From: Oscillospiraceae bacterium
Lineage (GTDB): Bacteria > Bacillota > Clostridia > Oscillospirales > Oscillospiraceae
Direction of reading: 5' to 3'
Length of the DNA: 52,058 bases
NCBI GenBank assembly: GCA_017397565.1
Contig: JAFQIL010000014.1
Span: 1-52,058 of the forward strand
Of this stretch, positions 40,926-49,382 are shown piece after piece (position 1 is the stretch's first letter; each line of letters starts with the position of its first letter). The notes under the pieces were generated by a model that was not told where the DNA came from, searched no databases, and saw only the letters and a list, made by a program, of their open reading frames with translations. Made by a program: the position numbers and the translations under genes.

Positions 40926-41035
40926 GAACATTTATACAAGGTAACGATTCGGGCGGTGTGCAGAGTAACGAAGACCACCAGACAGCCAGTCCCGAATTGC
41001 CTGCGGGTGCAACCCGCCCGACAAACGGGAATTGG
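40926..41035 (-). repeat. Repeat family 2, copy 2
   Basis: Read on the minus strand it matches 15236-15362 (GTTACTCTGCACACCGCCCG, then AAATGTTCAAATT at the joint). It is joined to copy E through a shared end. Confidence 0.75.
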
Positions 41036-41057
41036 CAAGCGTTTGTCGTTAGAATGG

Positions 41058-41092
41058 AAAAAGCCCGCTGCTTTTGACAGCGGGCTTTCTCC
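41058..41092 (-). terminator. Terminator of the two-component system operon
   Basis: AAAGCCCGCTG pairs with CAGCGGGCTTT; the minus strand continues TTTTTCC. It lies about 155 bases past the histidine kinase stop; nothing else is seen in that stretch. Confidence 0.75.
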
Positions 41093-41244
41093 ATAAAGAA
41101 TTTAGGAAAGAAGAGAGGTAGAATAGGATCTACGGTAGAAAGGGGCGGCTCACGGCTTCCGCATCCTTTCTGTTATTAAGATACACCCTAAATTTGAATG
41201 GTGCTTGACCAAATTGCAAACAAAAAACGACAAAATTGTAAACA

Positions 41245-43314
41245 TTACGCTTCCGGGAAGGAAATGGTCACCTTAAACAGGTCTCCGTCCAGCTCCAGCA
41301 CCAGAGTGCCGCCCTGAACTTCCATCAAGCTTTGGGCAATGTTCAGCCCCAAACCGGAGCCATCGCTTTGCCGGGAGGTATCACCCTGAGAGAAACGCTC
41401 CATCAGCTGCTCAGAGGTCTGGCGAAGCTCCTCTTTGGATACATTTTTCATGGAAATCTCCACCAGAGAATCCCGGCAAACCAGATCCAAATACAGCCGG
41501 GTGCCGGGCATGGCATATTTGATGGCATTGGTCAAAAGGTTAGACAGTACCCGCCATAACAGCCTTCCGTCTGCCTGAATGAAAACAGGGTGCTCCGGCT
41601 GCCGGAAAACCGGTGTCAGTCCTGCAGCATCCAGCTTGTCAGAAAATTCGCCCAAAGCCTGATTGACGGTTTCCGCCGCATCCAACCGGGTGAGATTTAC
41701 TGCCATATTTCCGGTGTTAGCCTTGCTCAGCTCAATCAGGTCTTCAATCAGCCGCTTCATCTGGTAAGACTGCCGCCGGAGGATCTCCAAATATTGGGCG
41801 TTTTGCTCCGGTGTATGGGGCTTTTGCAGCAGATCCACAAAGTTGATAATGGAGGTCAGGGGCGTTTTGATATCATGGGATACATTGGTGATCAGCTCCG
41901 ACTTCATGCGTTCCGAGCGTGTTTGCTTTTGGGCGGCGATGACGGCAGTTTCCGACAGGGCGTTGAGCTCCCGGGCAAAGCTCCGGAAGCAGCCGAACAG
42001 ATACTTGGTGGGAATCTTTTTTTCCAGATTTCCCGCAGTCATCTGTTTGGCCCCCTGATGCAGCAGACCAAAGGCATAAGCACCGTAGCCGATCAGAGCC
42101 AGGGTAGCCGCGGTGGTGGGAAGCAGCAAAAACAGAAAGATACTGAGATTGGGGTGCGTCAAAAAAACAGCCAAGCTGACAAAAGCGGTAGTCATCAAGA
42201 TCATGCAGGTGATCAGCCACTGCCATACTAAAGGTAACAGCCCCGCCAAATGGTAGATACCTTTAACGGAAAGACGCAGTCCTGCGAAAAGCTTTTGCAG
42301 GCAGAAGCCCAAAACGCTGTGCTTCCACCAAAATCCGTTTTTCAGTTTGGATTGGGCTGCCAGAGCAAAAAAGAAGCCGATAACCAGCAAAATGATACCA
42401 AACAAAGTAGCACCCAGCAGACTTAAGTTGCCCGGGTGGGGTCCTTCGGCAATCATCCATGCTCTTAAGGAGGTAAACAGCCAGCTTAGCAGGGAAACAC
42501 CCAGAACAGTCGTGACAAAGTAAAGATCCAGAGGGATCCGGTTTAATCCGCCGGGACGGATGGCGTCGTCATGGGTGTGACCGGCAGCATACATCAAGAA
42601 GGCAAATCCGGCAGCAAAGCCGATCAGGCCGATGGTCAGCATCCAAATAAAGTCGTAGCGGTGAGGGTATAGCTCGGTGAGCAGGTGCAGGGCGCTGTTT
42701 TCCAGTGTTGCTTCCTGCAGATATACGGTGACAGTATAGGTAGGACCGGGGTAGTAGTACAGCCGATACATGGACATCTCGCCCTGCTCCCAGACCGTGG
42801 CAACACTGTTGTAGAGCCAGCCGTCAGGCATTGTTTCTTCCGGGGTAGTTTCCGGGACAGTGGGCTCTGAGTCTTCCTGTGGCGGCTGGGTCTGGGGCTC
42901 TTCCGGGTCAGAAGTCAGATAAAGCTCGGCGATGGGATACTCGGATTCCACCGTAAATTCAATTTTCTTTGCCCAATTTTCAGGGATCTCGGTTTGGGCG
43001 ATGACCTGCTTGTCCAGATTCAGACGGATACCCCAAAGGTGTTTGTCAAAACGGTTCAGCACATTGTCATAAAGATGCCGTACCAGGGCATCCGGGCAGG
43101 TGTCCATCTCTTTTGTGACGTGCTTGCCGGTGTAGGCTTCCGCCAGTGTCTCCGCAATGGCACGGTACTGCTGGTCCTGCAAAGAGTCCGGGCCGTTGAC
43201 AAACATATCGGCATCTTCCATGGCAACGATGCCGAAAATACCGCCAATGGCCATGACCATAGACAGGGCGGTCAGGATAAAGACAGCAAATTTCAAAAGG
43301 ATACTGCGTTTCAC
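41245..43314 (-). CDS. Sensor histidine kinase
   Basis: The product is 689 residues. A membrane segment (9-30), an extracellular domain of about 180 residues with a Pro/Glu/Thr-rich insert (PQTQPPQEDSEPTVPETTPEE), and four to five further membrane segments precede a HAMP-like linker. The HisKA box is NVSHDIKTPLTSIINFVDLL and the HATPase part has LLTNAIKYAMPG and GSGLGLNIAQSLM. It autophosphorylates and passes phosphate to the response regulator encoded 3 bases upstream. The start is GTG 43314 after GGAGG. The long multi-span sensor area differs from a simple two-helix kinase; the signal is unknown. Confidence 0.92.
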   Translation of the reverse strand: MKRSILLKFAVFILTALSMVMAIGGIFGIVAMEDADMFVNGPDSLQDQQYRAIAETLAEAYTGKHVTKEMDTCPDALVRHLYDNVLNRFDKHLWGIRLNLDKQVIAQTEIPENWAKKIEFTVESEYPIAELYLTSDPEEPQTQPPQEDSEPTVPETTPEETMPDGWLYNSVATVWEQGEMSMYRLYYYPGPTYTVTVYLQEATLENSALHLLTELYPHRYDFIWMLTIGLIGFAAGFAFLMYAAGHTHDDAIRPGGLNRIPLDLYFVTTVLGVSLLSWLFTSLRAWMIAEGPHPGNLSLLGATLFGIILLVIGFFFALAAQSKLKNGFWWKHSVLGFCLQKLFAGLRLSVKGIYHLAGLLPLVWQWLITCMILMTTAFVSLAVFLTHPNLSIFLFLLLPTTAATLALIGYGAYAFGLLHQGAKQMTAGNLEKKIPTKYLFGCFRSFARELNALSETAVIAAQKQTRSERMKSELITNVSHDIKTPLTSIINFVDLLQKPHTPEQNAQYLEILRRQSYQMKRLIEDLIELSKANTGNMAVNLTRLDAAETVNQALGEFSDKLDAAGLTPVFRQPEHPVFIQADGRLLWRVLSNLLTNAIKYAMPGTRLYLDLVCRDSLVEISMKNVSKEELRQTSEQLMERFSQGDTSRQSDGSGLGLNIAQSLMEVQGGTLVLELDGDLFKVTISFPEA

Positions 43315-43317
43315 CCT

Positions 43318-44004
43318 TTAATTTCCTCCCTCAATTTTATAGCCCTGACCCCATACCACCTTCAGATATCTGGGAGCGGAGGGGTCAATTTCGATCTTTT
43401 CCCGCAGATGGCGAATGTGGACGGCAACCGCGCCGCCGCTGTCCAAGGGAACTTCCTGCCAAACCGCTTCATAAAGAGCTCCGGTGGAGTATACCTTTCC
43501 CGGGTTTTCCATGAGCAGCCGCAAAATGCTGTACTCGGTGGGGGTCAGATTTACCGCTTCACCATCCACGGTGACAGATTTGTTGCGGTCATTAAGAATA
43601 ATGCCGCCAATCACCAGTTCGTTGTCTTCATATGTACGCAGGCTGGCATAGCGCCGCAGCTGGGATCGGATCCGTGCCAAAAGCTCCACCGGGACAAAGG
43701 GCTTGGTGATATAGTCGTCTGCGCCGATGTTCAGGCCCAGCACCATGTCTTCAGTTTCCGACTTGGCCGTCAGGAAGATAATTGGCACATTGGAAAACTC
43801 CCGAATCTTGGCGGCGGCGGTGATGCCGTCCATTTCCGGCATCATAATGTCCAGCAGGATCAGGTGGATGTCTTCTGTTTTTGCCAGCTGAAGAGCCTGC
43901 GCGCCGTTGAAGGCCTCCAGCAGATGATACCCCTCCGGGGCTAGGTATAGCTTTAAAGCCCGCACAATGTCAGGCTGGTCATCACAGATCAGAATATTGT
44001 ACAT
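43318..44004 (-). CDS. OmpR/PhoB-family response regulator
   Basis: The product is 228 residues from ATG 44004 after GGAGG. The receiver domain has DDQPD, phospho-acceptor Asp52 in LLDIMMPEMDG, FLTAK and ADDYITKPF. The C-terminal winged helix shows LTPTEYSILRLLMENPGKVYS and VAVHIRHLREKIE...VWGQGYKI. It is the partner of the downstream kinase and resembles VanR-type regulators in its C-terminal helix. An extended -10 promoter lies upstream. Its targets are not visible. Confidence 0.95.
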   Translation of the reverse strand: MYNILICDDQPDIVRALKLYLAPEGYHLLEAFNGAQALQLAKTEDIHLILLDIMMPEMDGITAAAKIREFSNVPIIFLTAKSETEDMVLGLNIGADDYITKPFVPVELLARIRSQLRRYASLRTYEDNELVIGGIILNDRNKSVTVDGEAVNLTPTEYSILRLLMENPGKVYSTGALYEAVWQEVPLDSGGAVAVHIRHLREKIEIDPSAPRYLKVVWGQGYKIEGGN

Positions 44005-44033
44005 AGCGTGATCCTCCATCGCTTATTGTACCT

Positions 44034-44042
44034 ATTATAGCA
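44034..44042 (-). promoter_or_regulatory. Extended -10 promoter of the two-component operon
   Basis: On the minus strand TG-C-TATAAT lies 30 bases before the response regulator start, without a clear -35. Confidence 0.55.
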
Positions 44043-44093
44043 GGATATGTCCCATTAGGAAAGAGAAAAAACAAAAAGTTAACAAATAATGAC

Positions 44094-44121
44094 TTGAAAC
44101 AATGTCAATATCTTATATAAT
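44094..44121 (+). promoter_or_regulatory. Promoter of the MscS-family gene
   Basis: TTGAAA and TATAAT are separated by 16 bases, 31 bases before the ATG. Confidence 0.8.
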
Positions 44122-44152
44122 AAACGTATAACATAAAAAAGGAGGATAAAAT

Positions 44153-44947
44153 ATGGATTGGAAAGTATTACTCAATAAACTGCTCGCTTCCGGTGAGGTG
44201 TTGCTCAAAGCAACGATTATTGCCGGCATCGGCATTCTGGTGATCCGGATCGTTATGAGCCTGGTAACCAAAATGCTGGAAAAATCCAAACTGGAAAAGG
44301 CGGCCCACCGTTTGCTGAAGACGGTGCTCAGGGTGCTGCTGTATGCATTGCTGGCTCTGATGGTGGCATCCAGCCTTGGCTTGGATGTGACCGGTATTGT
44401 GGCATTGGCTTCGGTGCTGACTTTGGCCATCTCCCTGGCACTGCAGAACATGCTGTCCAATGTGTTTGGGGGCTTTACCCTGCTGAACACCCATCCCTTC
44501 GGCGCCGGTGACTTTGTGGAGATCGCCGGACAGTCCGGTACTGTGGTGGATGTGGGTATTGCTTATACAAGACTTACCACCCCGGATAATAAAATGGTTT
44601 CCATCCCCAACAGCGCAGTGGTGGCGGCGCAGATCGTCAACTATTCCAGCATAGGTACCCGACGCGTGGATGTTCCCATCACAGCTTCCTATAATGCTCC
44701 GGTGGAAAAGGTGGAGCAGGCTCTGCGTAATGCCGCACAGGTTCCCGGCATTCTGGAAGATCCCGCGCCCTTCATTTCGGTAACGGAATATGGTGACAGC
44801 GCCATTTCCTATGTGGTCCGGGTATGGGTAAAATCAGAAGACTACTGGGATGTACATTTTGCCATTGTGCACAACATCAAGAAACAGTTTGAAGCTGACG
44901 GCATTGAGATGACTTACCCCCATCTGAATGTACATTTGGATAAATAA
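44153..44947 (+). CDS. Small-conductance mechanosensitive channel (MscS family)
   Basis: The product is 264 residues. Three membrane helices are followed by the pore helix area (VTGIVALASVLTLAISLALQNMLSNVFGGF) and the MscS beta domain (PFGAGDFVEIAGQSGTVVDVGIAYTRL, NSAVVAAQIVNYS), then an alpha/beta C-terminus. The channel opens under membrane tension and lets solutes out in hypo-osmotic shock. GGAGG precedes the ATG. It is divergent from the two-component operon; a structured non-coding stretch and a terminator follow it. Confidence 0.93.
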   Translation: MDWKVLLNKLLASGEVLLKATIIAGIGILVIRIVMSLVTKMLEKSKLEKAAHRLLKTVLRVLLYALLALMVASSLGLDVTGIVALASVLTLAISLALQNMLSNVFGGFTLLNTHPFGAGDFVEIAGQSGTVVDVGIAYTRLTTPDNKMVSIPNSAVVAAQIVNYSSIGTRRVDVPITASYNAPVEKVEQALRNAAQVPGILEDPAPFISVTEYGDSAISYVVRVWVKSEDYWDVHFAIVHNIKKQFEADGIEMTYPHLNVHLDK

Positions 44948-44960
44948 AATTTTTGCATAA

Positions 44961-45120
44961 GCCCCCGGAAGCAGGGCATACTGACTTTGGACGGAGAAGA
45001 AAACAAAGCAAAACCTGTGACGACAGCGACGCTTAGTTACATTTTTCGTCAAGTGTGTCACCGAAAAGCGCAACGGTTTGATGCGAACAGGTGGGGAACG
45101 ATCAGCCCCACCGGTCCATA
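44961..45120 (+). ncRNA. Candidate structured RNA downstream of mscS
   Basis: This non-coding stretch contains GCCC...GGGC (44961-44977), TGGAC/GTCCA (44988-44992 with 45114-45118), GTGAC/GTCAC (45017-45021 with 45057-45061), a small GACG/CGTC hairpin, CGCA/TGCG (45069-45085) and a 7-bp GGTGGGG/CCCCACC hairpin (45090-45112). A strong terminator follows at 45129. It could be a free small RNA or a structured 3' UTR. I cannot name the family. Confidence 0.35.
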
Positions 45121-45128
45121 AAAAACAG

Positions 45129-45155
45129 AAAGCCAGCCTCCCAGGCTGGCTTTTT
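45129..45155 (+). terminator. Terminator after mscS / candidate RNA
   Basis: AAAGCCAGCCT-CCC-AGGCTGGCTTT is followed by TT. It has the same stem as 28591. Confidence 0.87.
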
Positions 45156-45161
45156 CTATAC

Positions 45162-45423
45162 CCCAACAAATTGCCATTTCCCGGTGAGTTGTACTAGAAC
45201 CGGCGGCGTAGCCGCCGAGCTTCCCCCAGGGGGGAAGCTGGCACAAAAAACGGCTCTTTGAAACCGTTTTTTGTGACTGATGAGGGGATTTTTCTTTACA
45301 TTCCCCCTCATCCGTCTTCAAAAAATGTCCACTTTTGGACATTTTTTGAAGCCACCTTCCCCCGAGGGGGAAGGTTTTCGGGACGGGAAACCCGTCCTCT
45401 ACAGCCCGACAAACGGGAATTGG
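45162..45423. repeat. Composite intergenic repeat with hairpin array
   Basis: The ends are CCAACAAATTGCCATTTCCC and GCCCGACAAACGGGAATTGG. Inside are CGGCGGC-GTA-GCCGCCG, CTTCCCCC-AGG-GGGGAAG, AAAACGGTTTC-type, ATGAGGGG...CCCCTCAT and CAAAAAATGTCC...GGACATTTTTTG hairpins. The layout is like 21980-22275, but the interior words differ. Confidence 0.65.
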
Positions 45424-45424
45424 T

Positions 45425-45462
45425 AAAAAGACACCGCGGGAACATCCGCGGTGTCCTTTTTT
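45425..45462. terminator. Terminator of the alr-capA operon
   Basis: GACACCGCGG pairs with CCGCGGTGTC around GAACAT; T-runs lie on both sides, TTTTT on the minus strand. Confidence 0.82.
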
Positions 45463-45468
45463 GGTCAG

Positions 45469-46926
45469 TCAGTTTTTAACGCCCAGCAGGGCTTCCGTTT
45501 CGGCGGTGCTCCTTTGGAGGTGTTCCTGCACAACGGCCAGTCCCTCTCCGACCACAGCCATGGTGCGGTTGTAGGATTCCTGAAGATTCGGATCCCAAAC
45601 AGGCTCTGTGGGCTGGGTTGCCGGCTCAGAGCCGCTGGGCTGGGTTGCTTCCGGTTCTGTCGCTTCCGGGGGAACAGGGGCCACAGCCGGCAAAATCTGA
45701 TACAGCTCGTTTACCCAGGTGGGGGTGATATCAGCGGTTTCCAAAATCACCGTACCGTCAGAATACTTGCTGAAGGTAATGCTGAAGATCACACCGTCCT
45801 CTGTGTGACCGGTGTTCATGGTCATTTTGTACCGTCGCTGGGCAGACACGGCGTTGCCCATGGAATACAGACAAACTGTTTTGTGCCCGGGATCTACTGT
45901 GGAGGTCAGAAGCTCCACCGGCTGCACCACATGGGGATGACCGCCGATAATGACATCCGCGCCCAAATCGCAAAGCTTTTGGGCCATATCGTGCTGGGCG
46001 CTGTTTTGCACCAGCTTGTATTCATCACCCCAGTGGACATACAAAACAATGGCTTCCGCCCCGTCAGTGCGCATGGCCTCAATATCTGCCGCAACCTGAG
46101 CGTAAAACAGATCCAGCCAGTAGGCGTCGAAGGAGGACACCAAAGGCAGATCCGCATCGGTGACCCACTTGCCGTTGAGGGATTTGCGGTTTGCATCCTT
46201 GCCGTTGGGGACTTCGTAGGTATAGCAGGCCATGCCGATGGCGATGCCGTTGATATCGATGACCTTGTGATCCGGCTCATCAGCAGACTGCTGGGTGCCG
46301 AGATACTGCAGCTCTCTTTCTAAAATCACTTCCATGGTCCGGTGCATACCGAAAGAGCCGCAGTCATAGGTATGGTTGTTGGCGGTAAGCATCATGTCAA
46401 AGCCGGCGGCCTTGGCATAGTCCAGAATCACATCCGGGGCGTTGAAAGAGCCGATGACACCGGAATAGGGGTAGCCGTTATCCAGACCGGCCAAGGGCGT
46501 TTCCAGATTGATTACGGCATAATCCGCCTTGGAGATGATATCCTGAATACCGGCAAAAACCGGTGCGTAGTTGAATTCTTCGCCCACAGCGGTACCGGGG
46601 AAGAATTTGGTGATGTAAGTATCCCGCACCGGGCCGTGCATCAGAATATCGCCCATGCTGACCACGGTGGCGGAGGCCACCTTTTCTACCGGAGGCTCAG
46701 TAGGCACGGTAGAGGGTTCAGTGGGGGGCTGGGTTGGCAAGGTGGTGGGGGTGGTAGCTTCGGTGGTGACTTGGGTAGAAGGCTGGGTAGGCGCAGGAGG
46801 AAGGGGCTTCCGGTTGGCCAGCCAAATGACTGCGGCCGCAGCGGCAGCGCATACAACCACCAAAGAAATGCAAAGGATCAGGATCCATAACTGCCTGCGG
46901 CTTTTATCTGTAGTTTCTTCCGGCAT
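45469..46926 (-). CDS. CapA-family metallophosphatase-like membrane protein
   Basis: The product is 485 residues. An N-terminal membrane anchor (WILILCISLVVVCAAAAAAVIWL) is followed by a Thr/Pro-rich stalk (about 40-80) and the CapA domain: VSMGDILMHGPV, YAVINLETPLAG, MLTANNHTYDCG, VLYVHWGDEY and IIGGHPHVVQPVE, the metal-binding pattern of this phosphoesterase-like fold. CapA proteins take part in poly-gamma-glutamate synthesis in Bacillus; here no capB/capC is near, so that role is not shown. AAGGAG precedes the ATG. It follows alr by 11 bases, hinting at envelope function. Confidence 0.87.
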   Translation of the reverse strand: MPEETTDKSRRQLWILILCISLVVVCAAAAAAVIWLANRKPLPPAPTQPSTQVTTEATTPTTLPTQPPTEPSTVPTEPPVEKVASATVVSMGDILMHGPVRDTYITKFFPGTAVGEEFNYAPVFAGIQDIISKADYAVINLETPLAGLDNGYPYSGVIGSFNAPDVILDYAKAAGFDMMLTANNHTYDCGSFGMHRTMEVILERELQYLGTQQSADEPDHKVIDINGIAIGMACYTYEVPNGKDANRKSLNGKWVTDADLPLVSSFDAYWLDLFYAQVAADIEAMRTDGAEAIVLYVHWGDEYKLVQNSAQHDMAQKLCDLGADVIIGGHPHVVQPVELLTSTVDPGHKTVCLYSMGNAVSAQRRYKMTMNTGHTEDGVIFSITFSKYSDGTVILETADITPTWVNELYQILPAVAPVPPEATEPEATQPSGSEPATQPTEPVWDPNLQESYNRTMAVVGEGLAVVQEHLQRSTAETEALLGVKN

Positions 46927-46937
46927 AAGGTATCTCC

Positions 46938-48089
46938 TTAGTCTGTCAGATAGTGGGCGGCACCAACAATTTTTCCGTAGCGTGTGTAGATGCGGGAGAC
47001 CCGTCGGTTGATGCCGCAGATAAATTCATAAGGGAAAGAGTGACACGCTGCTGCGATGCTCTCTACACAGATGGTTTCTTCCTCACTTGTGCCAATGAGA
47101 ACAGCGGTATCTTCCGCAGCGGTGTCGGGAATGTCTGTCACATCCACCATCAGCTGATCCATGCAGATCCTGCCCAAAATGGGGGCTTTTTTGCCCCGGA
47201 TCAGCACATGGAATTTTCCGGACAGGCTCCAGCGGTAGCCGTCGGCATAGCCAACAGCCACAGTAGCCACCCGGGTGGGCTTTTCGGTGACGAAGGTGCC
47301 GCCGTAGCTGATGGGGCAGCCGGGAGGCAAAAGCTTTACATGGGTCACCCGGCTGTACCAGGAAAGGGCCGGACGCAGAGGCAGCAGGGAAGGGTCCATG
47401 CAGTCGCTGGGATACAGACCGTAAAGAACGATGCCGGCCCGTACCATGTCATAGTGCTTGCTGAAATTCATAAGACCGGCGGAATTGTTCAAATGCCGGA
47501 TGGGAACGGAAAGTCCCAATGCCTCCAGCCGCTGACAAAAGCCATCAAAACGGTCAGCCTGAGCTTTAGCCTGACTGAGATCCGCACAATCTGCGGTGGC
47601 AAGATGGCTGAAAACACCCTCTGCCTGCAGACCGGGAAGCGCCGCCATTTGGATACATACTTGGGCAGATTCTTCCGTGTCAGGCATACCGATGCGGTTC
47701 ATGCCGGTGTCCACCGCCAGATGGAAGGCCACAGTCTTGTTCTGCTTGCAGGCTTCCTCAGACAGCGCCTTGGCTTCCTCCAGCCGGAACAAGGTGGGAC
47801 GGATGTTTTCCCGCACCAGCTGGGGAAAGGCGGAAACCGGGGAAGGTCCCAAAATCAGAATGGGCGTGGAAATCCCTGCGTGACGCAGCTCCAGTGCTTC
47901 TTCAATATTGGCAACGCCGAAAAAGGCGCATTTTTTCTCTAAAAATTTGGCAACAGATACCGCACCGTGGCCATAGGCATCGGCCTTTACCACAGCCAAA
48001 ACCGGAACGCCGGCTTTTTTTGCGATGGCATTAAAATTGGCTTCAACGGCATCCAGATCCACCGTTAGATAGGTGTTTTCGTAACCCAA
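46938..48089 (-). CDS. alr: Alanine racemase
   Basis: The product is 383 residues. The PLP lysine lies in AVVKADAYGHGAVSVAKFLE near residue 34; MDLDAVEANF-type start, HLAVDTGMNRIGM, HLNNSAGLMNF, GIVLYGLYP and the second-domain GRICMDQLMVDVTDIP complete the family. It makes D-alanine for peptidoglycan. The start is TTG at 48089 with GGAGG 8 bases upstream. It is the first gene of an operon with capA and has a strong promoter with a nearby palindrome. Confidence 0.96.
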   Translation of the reverse strand: MGYENTYLTVDLDAVEANFNAIAKKAGVPVLAVVKADAYGHGAVSVAKFLEKKCAFFGVANIEEALELRHAGISTPILILGPSPVSAFPQLVRENIRPTLFRLEEAKALSEEACKQNKTVAFHLAVDTGMNRIGMPDTEESAQVCIQMAALPGLQAEGVFSHLATADCADLSQAKAQADRFDGFCQRLEALGLSVPIRHLNNSAGLMNFSKHYDMVRAGIVLYGLYPSDCMDPSLLPLRPALSWYSRVTHVKLLPPGCPISYGGTFVTEKPTRVATVAVGYADGYRWSLSGKFHVLIRGKKAPILGRICMDQLMVDVTDIPDTAAEDTAVLIGTSEEETICVESIAAACHSFPYEFICGINRRVSRIYTRYGKIVGAAHYLTD

Positions 48090-48119
48090 AACGGCACCTC
48101 CTTCATAGAACTTCTGTTT

Positions 48120-48166
48120 ATTTTACCATGAAACCGCGGAAATGTAAACACCGCAAATTTTTGCGG
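48120..48166 (-). promoter_or_regulatory. Promoter of alr-capA with upstream palindrome
   Basis: On the minus strand TTTACA and TAAAAT are separated by 17 bases (48120-48148). A perfect palindrome CCGCAAA-TT-TTTGCGG (48151-48166) lies just upstream of the -35 and could bind a regulator. Confidence 0.75.
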
Positions 48167-48344
48167 CAAATTGCCATTTCTCGTGCTGACGCACGAATTG
48201 ATAATGGATAATTGATAATTGACAATTGTGGTATTTCCTTCGGAAATGATTTAAAAATGTCGCCTTTGGCGACCCCTCAATTGTCCATTGTCAATTTTCA
48301 ATTGTCAATTGGCAGCCATCGGCTGCCCGATAAACGGGAATTGG
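48167..48344 (+). repeat. Dispersed repeat family 1, copy F
   Basis: A full copy, nearly identical to copy E, with CAAATTGCCATTTCTCG and GATAAACGGGAATTGG ends. The remaining ~100 bases before the dnaD promoter hold nothing else that I recognise. Confidence 0.88.
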
Positions 48345-48443
48345 TAAGGGGGAATTGTGGTCTAAATTCACCGATACCACAAGATACTGTGCAGTGCCAA
48401 AAATCAAGGGATATTTTGATGAATATTCTCAGTCGAAAAGTCG

Positions 48444-48472
48444 TTGTATCCCTGGAAAGTGTGTGATATAAT
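48444..48472 (+). promoter_or_regulatory. Promoter of the dnaD operon
   Basis: TTGTAT and TATAAT are separated by 17 bases, 37 bases before the dnaD ATG. Confidence 0.75.
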
Positions 48473-48509
48473 GACTGTAACTGACGAAATTTGAGAGGAT
48501 GTTAGGAAA

Positions 48510-49382
48510 ATGGACTGTGTACAGCTTCAGCGGTCAGATATCGCCAAGCTGGTGGCAGCTGCCAGCGGTGACGCGGCACTGCTGTACTTATATTTGCAAA
48601 ACGGCGGCCCGGAGGAGGGGGCACAGCAGGCATTGGGCCTGATGGGCACCCGTTTTTCCTGCGCCATGGCAACCCTGCGGCAGCTGGGTCTTTGGCGGGA
48701 ACCGGACAAAAAGATCATCGCTCCCGGGGAGCGGCCTGCCTATTCGGAAAAAGATGTCACTTTGGCCATGGATACGGATAGCGAATTTAAAATGCTCTAT
48801 GGGGAAGTCCAGCGGGTGCTGGGACGCACTCTGAATGATGAGGAGCTGAAGATCCTGCTGGGTTTTGTGCGGTATTTGGGACTGCCCGGCGAGGTGATCT
48901 CTGTTTTGGTGTCTTACTGTAAGGATCTGTCCCGGCAGCGCAGCGGACGCAATCCCTCTTTGCGAACCGTTGAGAAGGAGGCTTACGCCTGGGCGGAGCA
49001 GGGCATTGACACTTTGGAAGCGGCAGCGGCCTTTATCCATAGCCAAAATATCCGCCGCAGCCGGCTGCATCAGCTGATGAATCTGCTGCAGATCCGGGGC
49101 AGAGCCCTGACACCGGGAGAGACCCGGTATGCCCAAAGCTGGCTGGATATGAATTTTCCGGAGGATGTGCTGGCTTTGGCTTATGAAAAGACCTGCATCA
49201 ACACCGGCGGTATGAACTGGCCGTATATGAACACCATCCTTACCCGGTGGAAGGATGCCGGTTACCGGACCTTGGAGCAGATCCAAAAACAAGACAAAAA
49301 AGCGGGTACAGCTAAGCCTGCCCAGCGTCGGCCTGACGCAAAGGAACGGGCGGCAGTTGCCAGATTGATGCAGGAGGAATGA
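48510..49382 (+). CDS. DnaD-domain replication protein
   Basis: The product is 290 residues. The DnaD/DnaB-type helical domain is seen from about residue 95 (MLYGEVQRVLGRTLNDEELKILLGFVRYLGLPGEVISVLVSYC) with a later YIKTILTRWKDAGYRTLEQI-like motif (MNTILTRWKDAGYRTLEQI). DnaD proteins help load the replicative helicase in Firmicutes. The ATG at 48510 is followed by a four-base overlap (ATGA) with the ATPase gene, the usual pairing of DnaD and DnaC/DnaI genes, so the two probably act together. Confidence 0.9.
   Translation: MDCVQLQRSDIAKLVAAASGDAALLYLYLQNGGPEEGAQQALGLMGTRFSCAMATLRQLGLWREPDKKIIAPGERPAYSEKDVTLAMDTDSEFKMLYGEVQRVLGRTLNDEELKILLGFVRYLGLPGEVISVLVSYCKDLSRQRSGRNPSLRTVEKEAYAWAEQGIDTLEAAAAFIHSQNIRRSRLHQLMNLLQIRGRALTPGETRYAQSWLDMNFPEDVLALAYEKTCINTGGMNWPYMNTILTRWKDAGYRTLEQIQKQDKKAGTAKPAQRRPDAKERAAVARLMQEE

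Noticed and set aside
44834-45169. A 111-codon minus-strand frame over the candidate RNA
   Set aside because: There is no ribosome binding site, it runs into the mscS gene, and the stem-loops explain the sequence better.
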